From RHKX01 sp963826475 (GTDB lineage Bacteria > Actinomycetota > Thermoleophilia > Solirubrobacterales > 70-9): DNA of 64,000 nucleotides. The stretch lies in the NCBI GenBank assembly GCA_963826475.1, contig CAWGXC010000003.1, positions 744,001 through 808,000 of the forward strand, read 5' to 3'. The position numbers and the translations under genes are program-made. The notes below the pieces were generated by a model, which searched no databases, was not told where the DNA came from, and saw nothing but the letters and a program-made list of their open reading frames with translations. Within the stretch, counting starts at the first letter, position 1. Every line of letters begins with the position of its first letter. Of the stretch, positions 1 through 8,488 are shown piece after piece.

Positions 1-395
1 TTGCCCGGTCCCGAGCAGAGGTTCCGGGTCGAGCTGCCGGGGACCCCGCGCCGGCCTCGCATCGTCTCGATGCCGGCCGTCGGTTCCAGGGCGCGAATGA
101 GGACGGCGGCGGCGATCCCATCGGGCTCGGTGACGACGTTGAGCATCCGGTGGATTCCATAACAGAGGTAGACGTAGGCGAGCCCGGGCGGGCCGAAGAG
201 GACCTCGGTTCGCGAGGTCCGGCCGATGAAGGCGTGGCAGGCCTCGTCCTCGGCTTCGTATGCCTCCGTCTCGACGATGATCCCTCCGACCCCCTCGTGG
301 CGGAGCTCGCAGCCGATCAGATCGCGAGCGACGGGCCGCGGAGGCCGATCGAAGAACTCCGGGCCAAGCGCCGTGTCGATCGCGGTGGCGCTCAT
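1..395 (-). CDS. mpg: 3-methyladenine DNA glycosylase (AAG/Mpg family), 3' end cut by window edge
   Basis: Base-excision repair enzyme that removes alkylated purines. I translated this frame by hand: it is open from an ATG at 395 to the left edge, giving 131 residues with no stop. The AAG-family core is plain: VETEAY (the Glu is the catalytic general base of the family), then DEACHAF, GRTSRTEVLFGPPG, YVYLCYGIH, MLNVV and AVLIRALEP, in family order. Family members run to about 190-210 residues, so roughly the last third lies outside. Its ATG overlaps the argH stop (ATGA), so it is translationally coupled behind argH. No single-domain alternative fits this motif series. I am sure of the family; the substrate range is inferred. 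Confidence 0.9.
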   Translation of the reverse strand, partial: MSATAIDTALGPEFFDRPPRPVARDLIGCELRHEGVGGIIVETEAYEAEDEACHAFIGRTSRTEVLFGPPGLAYVYLCYGIHRMLNVVTEPDGIAAAVLIRALEPTAGIETMRGRRGVPGSSTRNLCSGPG

Positions 396-1762
396 CCGCC
401 GATCGAGGTGAGGCTCTCGCGGGCGAGGTCCAGTTGGACGGCGACGGCAACGGCCGACGTACCTCCCCGAGAGACCTTCGAATCCAGCCAGGAGCCCTCA
501 GCGAGCACCGCGTAGTACTCCTCGTCGAGCAGCTCGGAGAATCCACTGAGCTCGGAGCGTGAGATCTCCGAGAGCCCGATCCCCTTCTCGAGGGCGTGGC
601 GGACGAGGCCGCCGACCACGCCATGCGCCTCGCGGAACGGTAGGCCGCGGCGAACGAGCAGGTCGGCGACGTCGGTTGCCGCCGCCATCTCGTCCGACGC
701 GGCGGCCGCCATCCGCTCGCGATCGAAGCTGATCCCGCCGAGCATGCCGTCCAGCGCCTTGAGGCTGAGCTCGATCGTGTCGCTCGCGTCGAACAGCGGC
801 TCCTTGTCCTCCTGTAGATCCTTGCTGTAGGCCAGCGGCAGCCCGTGCATGACCCCGACGAGCGTCGCTTGGTCGGCCAGCAGCCGCGGCGCCTTCGCGC
901 GCAGCAGCTCGGCGGCGTCGGGGTTCATCTTCTGAGGCATGATCGACGAGCCCGAGGAGTACTCCTCGGCGGGCTTGCAGAAGCCGAACTCACTGCTCGA
1001 CCAGAGCACGATCTCAGCGCCGATCCGTGACAGGTGGGTGGCGCACACGGTCGCCGCGTTCAGATAGTCGAGCGCAAAATCGCGGTTGGAGACCGCGTCG
1101 ATGGAATTCTCGACCACCGAATCGAAGCCGAGCTCCGCCGCAACCGACTCCCGGTCCAGGTCCCAATTGAGACCGGCCAGCGCCCCGGAACCGAGCGGCA
1201 TGACGGCGGCGGCTCGCCCAGCTGCCGAGAAGCGCTCGACGTCGCGGCGCAGCATCCAGAACCAGGCGAGCAGGTGATGGCTGAGAGCGACGGGCTGTGC
1301 CCGCTGCAGATGGGTATAGCCGGGCAGCCGCCAGTCCTGGTGGGACTGGGCGAGTCCGAGCAGTGTGGCGAGCGTCTCGCGAAGCAGGTCGATGGCTGCT
1401 CCCGAGCGCTCGGCGACGTAAAGAGCGAGGTCGGTGGCGACCTGATCGTTGCGCGAGCGGCCCGTGTGAATCTTGCCGCCGAGCGGCCCGACGATCTCGG
1501 TCAGCCGGCGCTCGATCGCCATGTGGATGTCCTCATCGGCGTCCTCGAACGGGAACGAGCCGTCGTCGAGCTCGGCCTGGACCTGATCGAGGCCGGCGAG
1601 CATCTCCGTCAGCTCTTCGGCGGTGAGCACCCCAGCGCCCAGCAACGCCCGGGCGTGTGCGCGCGACTGGCGCACGTCGTAGGGGGCCAGGCGCCGGTCG
1701 AAGCGCAGGGAGGCGTTCAGCTGCCAGAAGACGGGGTCGGGCTCTTGCTCGAAGCGGGGCAC
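392..1762 (-). CDS. argH: Argininosuccinate lyase
   Basis: Splits argininosuccinate into arginine and fumarate, the last step of arginine synthesis, in the cytoplasm. The 456-residue length matches the family. The N-terminal substrate region reads FNASL-like (QLNASLRFDRRLAPYDV), THLQRAQPV is present mid-protein, and the fumarase/lyase signature GSSIMPQKMNPD sits near residue 280. The frame stays open well upstream, but the family-like sequence begins just after the GTG at 1762 (MPRFEQEPD), so I chose that start; the upstream extension is arginine/serine-rich out-of-frame sequence over the divergent epimerase. It is followed by the glycosylase with a 4-nt overlap. argG is 58 kb away, so the arginine genes are not clustered here. 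Confidence 0.95.
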   Translation of the reverse strand: MPRFEQEPDPVFWQLNASLRFDRRLAPYDVRQSRAHARALLGAGVLTAEELTEMLAGLDQVQAELDDGSFPFEDADEDIHMAIERRLTEIVGPLGGKIHTGRSRNDQVATDLALYVAERSGAAIDLLRETLATLLGLAQSHQDWRLPGYTHLQRAQPVALSHHLLAWFWMLRRDVERFSAAGRAAAVMPLGSGALAGLNWDLDRESVAAELGFDSVVENSIDAVSNRDFALDYLNAATVCATHLSRIGAEIVLWSSSEFGFCKPAEEYSSGSSIMPQKMNPDAAELLRAKAPRLLADQATLVGVMHGLPLAYSKDLQEDKEPLFDASDTIELSLKALDGMLGGISFDRERMAAAASDEMAAATDVADLLVRRGLPFREAHGVVGGLVRHALEKGIGLSEISRSELSGFSELLDEEYYAVLAEGSWLDSKVSRGGTSAVAVAVQLDLARESLTSIGG

Positions 1763-1829
1763 GACGGCGCAGTCTATGAACGCCTCAGACGAAATGATCA
1801 ACGAGGACCGTGTACTAGCCTCCGCGCCG

Positions 1830-2816
1830 ATGCGGATCCTGCTCACCGGAGCCACCGGCAAGATCGGCAGCGCCGTCGCTCGGCGGCTGGTCGAACGCGG
1901 CGACGAGGTCGTCTGCCTGGTCCGCGATCGAGAGCGGGCCGCGACGCTCCTGCCACCGGGAGTGGAGTTGGCACTCGGCGACGTGACCGACCCCGCCAGC
2001 CTGCACCGCGCCGCCGCGGGAATCGGAGCCGCGATCAACTCGATGGGGATTTTCGAGCAGTGGACCGCCGATCCAGGGATCTTCAACCGGGTCAACGCCG
2101 CCGGAGCCCGGGACGTCGTCGCAGCCGCCCGGGAGGCCGGGGCCGAGCGAGTCGTCCATACCTCGACATTCGACGTCTTCGACGCCGGCCCGGGCGGGAC
2201 CGTCAGCGAGAAGCGGGTGGCCGCCCACGAGAAGGGGACGCCTTACGAGCGCTCCAAGCAGCTCGCCGAGAGCTTGGTGCTCGCCGAGGCCGAACGCGGA
2301 ATCGAGGTGGTGATGGTCAACCCCGCGGGCATCATCGGCCCGGGGCCGTGGGCCGCCGCCGGCTGGGACGGCACCCTGAGCGACGTGATCCGGGGCCGGA
2401 CGCCCGTCGTGCCGCCGGGAGGCGCGACGCTGACCTGGGTCGAGGACGCCGCGGACGCCCACGTCGCGGCGCTGGACCGCGGCCGACCCGGCGAGCGCTA
2501 CATCGTCGCCGGGGGTTACGCGGACCTGCGTGAGATCTTTGCGGTAGCCGTCGCGGAAGCGGGCAGCGGTCGCGTGCCGTTGGTTCTGCCCGACCCCCTC
2601 GCCGTGGGGCTATCCCGCCTGACGGAAGCGATCGCGCGTCGGACTGGCAAGCCGCCACTCCTGCCGAAGGGACAGCTCGACTTCCTGCGCTGGCGGGTTC
2701 GCGCAGATTCGACGAAGGTCCGTGACGAGCTCGGGATCGAGCAGCTCGGCTGGGAGGAGTCGGTCCGGCGCACGACCCGCTGGATCATGGAACGGGCGGC
2801 GTCCCGGGCGGCCTAA
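1830..2816 (+). CDS. NAD-dependent epimerase/dehydratase family protein (extended SDR)
   Basis: A 328-residue Rossmann-fold protein of the extended short-chain dehydrogenase type. The nucleotide-binding motif GATGKIG begins at residue 7. The family's active-site Ser/Thr region (HTSTFDVF) and the catalytic YERSK (YxxxK) follow in the expected places, then the PAGIIGPGP segment. It resembles dihydroflavonol-4-reductase/HpnA-like enzymes; the substrate cannot be read from sequence. ATG at 1830 was chosen because it puts beta-strand 1 (MRILLTGATG) at the N-terminus; the frame is open to 1776. It is divergent from argH (67 bp apart), and its tail overlaps the DegT gene's tail by 4 nt. Confidence 0.85.
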   Translation: MRILLTGATGKIGSAVARRLVERGDEVVCLVRDRERAATLLPPGVELALGDVTDPASLHRAAAGIGAAINSMGIFEQWTADPGIFNRVNAAGARDVVAAAREAGAERVVHTSTFDVFDAGPGGTVSEKRVAAHEKGTPYERSKQLAESLVLAEAERGIEVVMVNPAGIIGPGPWAAAGWDGTLSDVIRGRTPVVPPGGATLTWVEDAADAHVAALDRGRPGERYIVAGGYADLREIFAVAVAEAGSGRVPLVLPDPLAVGLSRLTEAIARRTGKPPLLPKGQLDFLRWRVRADSTKVRDELGIEQLGWEESVRRTTRWIMERAASRAA

Positions 2817-3970
2817 CGACCGAGGATCGATCCGACCTCGGCGACGACGCGCTCTCGCGAACCCTCGCTGAGGCCGGGATAGAAGGGCAGGGCGAGCGAG
2901 CGGCTCGCGAAGTCCTCGGCGACCGGGAACTGGCCCTCGCGAAACCCGAACTTCTCGCGATAGAAGTCGTAGAGGTGGATGCAGGGGATGTACGGCCGCG
3001 CGTCGATGCCCCTGCGGTCGAGCTCGGCGATCGTCTCGTCCCGGTCGACCGCCTTCGGCAGGCGCAGGATGTAGACGAACCAGCTGCGCCGCTCCTGACC
3101 GCGATCGGGAAGGGGCAAGACGAGATCGTCGGGGTCCCCGGCGCCGGGCTCGCGGGCACCCAGCTCGGCGAAGCGCTCGGAATAGTGAGCAGCTATCTCG
3201 GTCCTTGCGGAGAGCAGGTCGTCGAGGCGCTCGAGCTGAGCGATTCCGAGCGCGGCCGCGAGGTCGGTGAGCCGGTAGTTGAAGCCGAGCCGCTCGTGAT
3301 CCATGAACTTCATCCCCGGCGCGCGGCCCTGATTGCGCTCACTGCGGGCAAGGTCGGCCCCGGCGCCGCTGCGCGGCACGAGCATGCCCCCCTCCCCCGT
3401 CGTCATCTGCTTGTTGGCGTAGAAGGCGAATGCAGTCGGGTTGCCGCGGGATCCGACCACGCGGCCCTCGGCATCGATCGTGCCGAGCGCCTGTGCGGCA
3501 TCCTCGAGCAGGCCGAGTCCGCGGGGGCCGGCGAGCTGCTCGAGGGCCGTGATCGCGGCCGGATAGCCGAAGATGTGCACGGGCAGGATCCCGGCCGTCG
3601 CGTCGCCGACGGCTGCGGCGGCCAAGGCCGGATCCAGGGTCAGGGTGGCGGGATCGACGTCGCAGAAGACGGGAGTCGCGTCCTCGAAGAGCAGGCAGTT
3701 CGAAGAGGCGACGAAGCTCAAAGGGGTCGTGATCACCTCGTCGCCGGGTCCCCAACCGAGCTCACGGACCGCCAGGTGCAGCGCCGAGGTTCCGCTCGAG
3801 ACCGCGACGGCGTCATCGACGCCAAGGCGTTGCGCGAACGCCGACTCGAACCGTCCGAGCATCGGTCCCAGCGAGAGCATTCCCGAGCGGATCACCTCGA
3901 GCACGAGCTCCTCCTCGCGGCCCCCAAGGGCCGGCCGGGCGAGCGGGATGCGGGGCTCGTTCAACGTCAC
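2813..3970 (-). CDS. DegT/DnrJ/EryC1/StrS family PLP-dependent aminotransferase
   Basis: A 385-residue fold-type I aminotransferase of the sugar-aminotransferase family. It has the N-terminal PLARPALG and VSSGTSALHLA (phosphate-binding) segments, EDAAQALG, and the internal-aldimine lysine in FYANKQMTTGEGGM. Family members usually act on keto-sugar nucleotides, moving an amino group from glutamate. The chosen start is a GTG at 3970 overlapping the cimA stop (GTGA), so it is probably co-translated with the branched-chain genes. That context is odd for a sugar enzyme, and I see no sugar genes beside it apart from the convergent epimerase. Family is certain, substrate unknown. Confidence 0.9.
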   Translation of the reverse strand: MTLNEPRIPLARPALGGREEELVLEVIRSGMLSLGPMLGRFESAFAQRLGVDDAVAVSSGTSALHLAVRELGWGPGDEVITTPLSFVASSNCLLFEDATPVFCDVDPATLTLDPALAAAAVGDATAGILPVHIFGYPAAITALEQLAGPRGLGLLEDAAQALGTIDAEGRVVGSRGNPTAFAFYANKQMTTGEGGMLVPRSGAGADLARSERNQGRAPGMKFMDHERLGFNYRLTDLAAALGIAQLERLDDLLSARTEIAAHYSERFAELGAREPGAGDPDDLVLPLPDRGQERRSWFVYILRLPKAVDRDETIAELDRRGIDARPYIPCIHLYDFYREKFGFREGQFPVAEDFASRSLALPFYPGLSEGSRERVVAEVGSILGR

Positions 3971-5565
3971 GCCTCGACGCCCGGCGGATCGGCCGCGAGC
4001 CGCTCGGCCTTGGGCTGGAACGCGAACTCGAGCGAGTCCACGAGCGCCTCCCACGAAGCTTCGATCACGTTCTCCGAAACGCCGATCGAGCCCCACGAGC
4101 CCGAGCCGTCGGAAGAATCTAGAAGCACTCGGGTGACCGAACCCGTGCCGTGATGCTCGTCGAGGATCCTGACCTTGAAGTTGGTCAGCTCAACCTCGGC
4201 GATCTCGGGGTGCTGGTCGGTGATGGCGGCGCGGAGGGCCCGATCGAGAGCGTTGACGGGTCCGTTGCCCTCGGCGGTCTTGATGTAGCGCTGCTCGCCG
4301 ACCCAGAGCTTGATCGTCGCCTCCGTCTCGACCCTGCCGTCGGCTCGCTTTTCGGTGACGACACGGAAGCTCTCGAGCCGGAACAGCGGCTCGTAGCTGC
4401 CCGCCTCGCGGCGGAGCAGGAGCTCGAAGGAGGCGTCAGCGGCCTCATAGCTGTAGCCGCGGTGCTCGCGCTCCTTGATCCGCTCGATCGCGGCCTGGGC
4501 GCCGTCGGCGCCGAGATCGATTCCCGCGCGAGCGGCGCGGGAGACGACCGATCCTCTCCCGGCAAGCTCGGAGATGAGCACCTCGCGCTCGTTGCCGACC
4601 GCCTCGGGCTCCATGTGCTCGAACGTCCGGGCGTCCGCCTCGACCGCCGCGGCGTGCAGTCCCCCCTTGTGAGCGAAGGCATTGCGACCCACGTAGGGCT
4701 GGTCGGGATTCGGCGTCACGTTGCAGATCTCGTCGACGAGGTGGGCGGTGGCGCTGAGGCGAACCAGTCGATCAGGCGCAACGCACGAGTAGCCGAGCTT
4801 CAGCTGCAGTGCGGGGAGGATCGAGATCAGGTTCGCGTTGCCGGTCCGCTCGCCGAATCCGTTGATCGTCCCTTGGGCGAGGGTCGCCCCGGCCCGCACG
4901 CCCGCGATCGTGTTCGCGACAGCGCACTCGGCGTCGTTATGGGTGTGGATGCCGACCGTCACCTCCCCGCCGAGCGCCGCCACGACCGCCGCGGTCGCCT
5001 CTGCGATCTCGTGCGGCAGGCTCGAGCCGTTCGTGTCGCACAGGCTCACGTTCTCGGCCCCGGCCGCTGCGGCGGCGCGCAGGCACGCGAGTGCGTAGTC
5101 GGGGTCGTCGCGCCAGCCGTCGAAGAAGTGCTCGGCGTCGTAGATCACCCGCTTGCCGGCGCCGGCGCAGAAGGCGACGGATTCGCAGATCATCGCCAGG
5201 TTCTCCTCGCGGGAGACGCGAATCACCTTGTCGAGGTGGAGTCCCCACGTCTTCCCGACCAGGGTCACCGCCGGAGCGAAGCTGCTCACCACCGCCGCTA
5301 GCCCGGCGTCGGCGGATGCCTCGACGCCACGACGGCGAGTCATGCCGAAGGCGCAGATGGTCGCCTGCTCGAGCGGCTCAGCGGCGAGCAACTCGAACAG
5401 CTCGGCGTCCTTCGGGTTCGAGTCGGGAAAGCCGGCCTCGATGAACTGCACGCCGAGCTCGTCGAGGGCGCGAACGACGCGCACCTTCTCCGCCGCTGAG
5501 AGGGACATGCCCTGTCCCTGCATGCCGTCACGCAGCGTCGTGTCGTAAAGCTTTACCTCGCTCAA
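3967..5565 (-). CDS. cimA: (R)-citramalate synthase
   Basis: Condenses pyruvate with acetyl-CoA to citramalate, giving 2-oxobutyrate (via the LeuCD/LeuB enzymes) for isoleucine without threonine deaminase. The 532 residues show the DRE-TIM barrel start LYDTTLRDGMQGQG, the metal-binding GIHTHNDAECAV, NGFGERTGN and HKGGLH, then the C-terminal regulatory LeuA dimer domain (about residues 390-515). It aligns with the roughly 530-residue bacterial CimA type rather than LeuA; the paralogue LeuA is at 11906. The start is TTG with GGAGG at 5575-5579, nine bases upstream. The downstream DegT aminotransferase overlaps its stop. The enzyme family is normally inhibited by isoleucine through the C-terminal domain. 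Confidence 0.93.
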   Translation of the reverse strand: MSEVKLYDTTLRDGMQGQGMSLSAAEKVRVVRALDELGVQFIEAGFPDSNPKDAELFELLAAEPLEQATICAFGMTRRRGVEASADAGLAAVVSSFAPAVTLVGKTWGLHLDKVIRVSREENLAMICESVAFCAGAGKRVIYDAEHFFDGWRDDPDYALACLRAAAAAGAENVSLCDTNGSSLPHEIAEATAAVVAALGGEVTVGIHTHNDAECAVANTIAGVRAGATLAQGTINGFGERTGNANLISILPALQLKLGYSCVAPDRLVRLSATAHLVDEICNVTPNPDQPYVGRNAFAHKGGLHAAAVEADARTFEHMEPEAVGNEREVLISELAGRGSVVSRAARAGIDLGADGAQAAIERIKEREHRGYSYEAADASFELLLRREAGSYEPLFRLESFRVVTEKRADGRVETEATIKLWVGEQRYIKTAEGNGPVNALDRALRAAITDQHPEIAEVELTNFKVRILDEHHGTGSVTRVLLDSSDGSGSWGSIGVSENVIEASWEALVDSLEFAFQPKAERLAADPPGVEA

Positions 5566-5664
5566 GGGAATGAACCTCCGTCTACCGGTAGCGGGCCGGA
5601 TGCGGTCTTGCCCCGCTCCGACCCTGTGCCCTGCGCACCCGCGAAGGCGCGCGTCCGCGGCCGC

Positions 5665-5730
5665 TCAGGCGGCTGCGGTGCTGGTAATTCGCGGGGTGGC
5701 GATCGGTGTCGCAGGGTTGGTTCGGCGCAT
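5665..5730 (-). CDS. Possible small ORF (21 aa) between ilvE and cimA, candidate leader peptide
   Basis: An ATG shares one base with the ilvE stop (TGATG) and opens a 21-codon frame, MRRTNPATPIATPRITSTAAA, ending 99 nt before cimA. It holds five Thr, five Ala, three Pro and two Ile. The 164-bp ilvE-cimA gap is unusual in this tightly packed block, and downstream of the ORF AGCGGG/CCCGCT could pair. It could be an Ile/Thr-sensing leader or simply chance; only two isoleucine codons argues against strong attenuation. No Shine-Dalgarno of its own is evident beyond coupling to ilvE. Confidence 0.3.
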   Translation of the reverse strand: MRRTNPATPIATPRITSTAAA

Positions 5731-6662
5731 CAGGAAGCGACTTTACTCGGCTCGTCCACCGGGTCGAGCCATTCCGCGTACTCCGGAGCGCGTCCGTGCA
5801 GGGCGTCCTCGAACTTCGCCTGAACCACCTGGGTGATCTCCCCTGGGCACGGCAAGGGATGATCGTCGATCTCGCGCACGGGCACGAGCTCGGCCGCCGT
5901 CCCGACGAGGAAGACCTCGTCGGCCAGATAGAGCTCGGCGCGGCCGATATCGCGCTCGATCACCGTGTAGCCGAGGTCCCGGGCGATCTGGATGATCGAG
6001 CGGCGGCTGATCCCGTCGAGGATCGAGGCGGTGTGCGGAGGCGTCAGCAGCTCTCCATCGCGCACGATGAAGATGTTCTCGCCCGATCCCTCGCAGACCA
6101 TTCCGCGATCGTCGAGCAGGATCGCCTCGTCGTAGCCGGCGTTGAAGCTCTCGGTCTTGGCCAGGATCGAATTCAAGTACTGGCCCGACGCCTTCGCCTG
6201 CGGAATCAATCCGTCGGGCGAGATCCGGCGCCAGGAGGAGACCTTCGCCCGGATGCCCTCGTGCTTGCCCTCCTCGCCCAGGTAGGCACCCCATGGCCAG
6301 GTGGCAATCGTGACGTCGATCGGCGAACCCTTCGCGAACAGTCCCATCTCGCCGTAGCCGCGGAAGGCCAGGGGTCGGATGTAACAGGACGCAAGGCCGT
6401 TCCGGCGGATCAGCTCGTTCGTCGCGGTGCGGATCTGCTCGACGTCGTAGGGCATCGGCAGGTAGAAGAGCTTGGCCGACTTCAGCAGTCGGTCGAGATG
6501 ATCGCGATGACGAAATACAGCGGTGCCGCGCTCCGTCTCGTAGGCCCTGACGCCCTCGAAGACGCCGGTGCCGTAGTGGAGGCCGTGGCTGAGAACGTGG
6601 ACCTTGGCGTCATCCCATGCGACGAATTCGCCGTTCATCCAGATGTACTCGGCCTTCTCCAT
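5730..6662 (-). CDS. ilvE: Branched-chain amino-acid aminotransferase
   Basis: Fold-type IV PLP enzyme that interconverts leucine, isoleucine and valine with their 2-oxo acids, using glutamate/2-oxoglutarate. The 310 residues begin EYIWMNGEFVAWDDA and carry HVLSHGLHYGTGVFEGVRAY. The Schiff-base lysine lies in AKASGQYLNS, with EGSGENIF further on. The ATG at 6662 is the natural family start; the longer open frame reaches into leuB and is not used. It lies 89 bp downstream of leuB and before cimA, in the branched-chain block. Confident assignment; D-amino-acid transaminase is excluded by the IlvE-type N-terminus and length. Confidence 0.95.
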   Translation of the reverse strand: MEKAEYIWMNGEFVAWDDAKVHVLSHGLHYGTGVFEGVRAYETERGTAVFRHRDHLDRLLKSAKLFYLPMPYDVEQIRTATNELIRRNGLASCYIRPLAFRGYGEMGLFAKGSPIDVTIATWPWGAYLGEEGKHEGIRAKVSSWRRISPDGLIPQAKASGQYLNSILAKTESFNAGYDEAILLDDRGMVCEGSGENIFIVRDGELLTPPHTASILDGISRRSIIQIARDLGYTVIERDIGRAELYLADEVFLVGTAAELVPVREIDDHPLPCPGEITQVVQAKFEDALHGRAPEYAEWLDPVDEPSKVAS

Positions 6663-6751
6663 CCTTCGTCTCCTTAGCGCTCGAAATCCGTTGTCAAGTA
6701 TGGCGGATGACCGCCGGGCCGAACGGGCGAGCCGGCGGTGTCGAGGAGGGT

Positions 6752-7825
6752 CTACAGAGCGGCGACTACCGCAGCCGTCATCTCCGCCGTCCCGGCGAGA
6801 CGCTCGGAGTCCGCGCCGGTGTGCAGATCGGCGGTGCGCAGGCCATCGGCGAGCGCCGCCTCGACGGCAGCCTCGACCCGCTCGGCGCCGGCGGGATCGG
6901 CGAGTCCGTGGCGGAGCATCATCGCCACCGAGAGAAAGGTGGCGAGCGGGTTGGCGACGCCCTGCCCGGCGATGTCGGGGGCTGAACCGTGCACCGGCTC
7001 GAAGACTCCGGGTCCGGAATCTCCCAGGCTCGCCGACGGAAGCATTCCCAGCGATCCCGTCAGCATCGCGGCCTCGTCGCTGAGGATGTCGCCGAACATG
7101 TTCTCGGTGACGATCACGTCGAAGCGGGAGGGCTCGGAGACGAGCTGCATAGCGGCGTTGTCGACCAGCAGGTGATCGAGCTCGACGTCGGGGTACTCGG
7201 AGGCCAGGTCCGTGACGACCTCCCTCCACAGACGGGACGTCTCCAGCACGTTGGCCTTGTCGACGGAGGTGACCCGCGCGCCCTCTCGACCTCGCCGGCG
7301 GGCGGCGTCGAAGGCGATCCGCGCGATCCGCTCGATCTCATCGATCGAGTAGAGGCACTCGTCGGTCGCGACCCCGTTCTCGCGGCTCTTCCTGCCGAAG
7401 TAGATGCCCCCGGTCAACTCCCGGACGACCAGCAGGTCGGTGCCCTCGATCCGCTCGCGCCTCAGCGGGCTCGAATCGATCAGAGCCTCGAGCGGCTTGA
7501 CGGGGCGGAGGTTCGCGTAGAGGCCAAGGCCCTTGCGCAAGCCGAGCAGACCCTGTTCGGGTCGCGGCGCCGCCGGGTCCGTGCTGTCCCATTTCGGTCC
7601 ACCGACCGCGCCGAGCAGTACCGCGTCGGCGCTCCCGCAGGCGTCGAGCACCGACTCGTCAAGCGGAATCCCTCGCTCGTCGATCGAGGCGCCACCGATC
7701 AGGTGCTCCTCGTAAGTGAAGTCGCCGATCGCGTCGAGCAACTCGCGGGCGACGGCGATGATCTCAGGCCCGATTCCGTCCCCGGGAAGCAGGACGAGGT
7801 GTGGTGATGAGGTGGGATCGGCCAT
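6752..7825 (-). CDS. leuB: 3-isopropylmalate dehydrogenase
   Basis: Oxidatively decarboxylates 3-isopropylmalate with NAD+ (leucine synthesis) and, in the citramalate route, 3-methylmalate. The 357 residues show LLPGDGIGPEI at the N-terminus, LLGAVGGPKWD, RELTGGIYFG, the catalytic-lysine segment VTSVDKANVL, and the metal-binding VTENMFGDILSDEAAM. ATG at 7825 gives the family N-terminus; an in-frame GTG at 7897 would add 24 arginine/glycine-rich residues and looks wrong. It is separated from leuA-leuC-leuD by a divergent lipoprotein gene and the methyltransferase, so it probably has its own promoter. Confidence 0.95.
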   Translation of the reverse strand: MADPTSSPHLVLLPGDGIGPEIIAVARELLDAIGDFTYEEHLIGGASIDERGIPLDESVLDACGSADAVLLGAVGGPKWDSTDPAAPRPEQGLLGLRKGLGLYANLRPVKPLEALIDSSPLRRERIEGTDLLVVRELTGGIYFGRKSRENGVATDECLYSIDEIERIARIAFDAARRRGREGARVTSVDKANVLETSRLWREVVTDLASEYPDVELDHLLVDNAAMQLVSEPSRFDVIVTENMFGDILSDEAAMLTGSLGMLPSASLGDSGPGVFEPVHGSAPDIAGQGVANPLATFLSVAMMLRHGLADPAGAERVEAAVEAALADGLRTADLHTGADSERLAGTAEMTAAVVAAL

Positions 7826-7883
7826 CAGCGGGCGACGCACCGTACCGGGCGCGGCCACCCGGCCCCCGCCTCGGCCGAGAGGC

Positions 7884-7895
7884 GAAACGCGTTTC
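7884..7895. promoter_or_regulatory. 12-bp perfect palindrome upstream of leuB (candidate operator)
   Basis: GAAACGCGTTTC is perfectly self-complementary, with a central CG as in LacI-family operators. It lies 59-70 bp upstream of the leuB ATG and 77-88 bp upstream of the divergent lipoprotein gene. The word GCGAAACGCG that it contains recurs upstream of ilvB (33488-33497). Which regulator binds, if any, is not known. Confidence 0.35.
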
Positions 7896-7971
7896 ACGTG
7901 ATGCGGGGGATACGCTGACGCCGCCCGGTTCTCGTCCGACCGGCGGACAAACGCAAACGCACGGAGGAAAC

Positions 7972-8403
7972 ATGCGTAATCGATGGATCACCCTGATGGT
8001 GGGCCTGCTGGCCTGCGGCCTACTCGTTGCCGGCTGTGGCGGCGACGACTCGAGCACCACCACCACCGCGACGACCGAGGCCACGAGCGACTCGACCGCG
8101 ACGACGACCGAGGCCACCTCGACGACCGACGAGACGACGACGGAGTCCACCTCGACGACCGACGACACCGCGAGCACGGGGGGAACCAGCCCCGACGACG
8201 TCTACCAGGCGTGCATCGACGCGATCTCGGGCACGGCCGCCGAAGATGCCGCCAAGCCATCCTGCGAGCAGGCCAAGACGGCCTTCGAGCAATGCGCCCA
8301 GAGCGCCGCATCCGCCGGTGGCGACGCCGGCGACGCGGCTACGAAGATCTGCCAGGACGCGGCTGATCAGGCGATCAAGCAGCTGCAGTCGATCGGCGGC
8401 TGA
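7972..8403 (+). CDS. Small secreted lipoprotein with Ser/Thr-rich linker and four C-terminal cysteines
   Basis: 143 residues, not assigned to a known family. A lipobox LLVAGC places the lipidated Cys at residue 22, so the mature protein should be anchored outside the membrane. A Thr/Ser/Glu-rich low-complexity linker follows (about residues 28-75), then a globular segment with four cysteines (YQACIDA, PSCEQA, EQCAQS, KICQDA) that could form two disulphides. A strong GGAGGA at 7963-7968 precedes the ATG. It stands alone between divergent leuB and the convergent methyltransferase. A similar linker occurs in the lipoprotein at 19481. Function unknown. Confidence 0.75.
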   Translation: MRNRWITLMVGLLACGLLVAGCGGDDSSTTTTATTEATSDSTATTTEATSTTDETTTESTSTTDDTASTGGTSPDDVYQACIDAISGTAAEDAAKPSCEQAKTAFEQCAQSAASAGGDAGDAATKICQDAADQAIKQLQSIGG

Positions 8404-8469
8404 CCGGAGGGTGATAAGGAGGACGTTCGCTGAGGCGGACGTTCCCTCGGGCCCGGGGATCCGGGGCGG

Positions 8470-8488
8470 CGCCGGCTTTATGCCGGCG
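8470..8488. terminator. Candidate hairpin between convergent lipoprotein and methyltransferase genes
   Basis: CGCCGGC (8470-8476), a five-base loop and GCCGGCG (8482-8488) form a perfect 7-bp stem spanning the methyltransferase stop codon. It sits between convergent genes, so it could end transcription from both sides. There is no U-rich tail on either strand, so intrinsic termination is uncertain. Confidence 0.3.

Noticed and set aside
1034..2533. A 499-codon frame spanning argH and the epimerase
   Set aside because: Antisense to argH and out of frame with the epimerase; low-complexity Arg-rich tail.
7826..7897. Upstream GTG start for leuB
   Set aside because: It would add an Arg/Gly-rich stretch and include the palindrome; the ATG at 7825 gives the family N-terminus.
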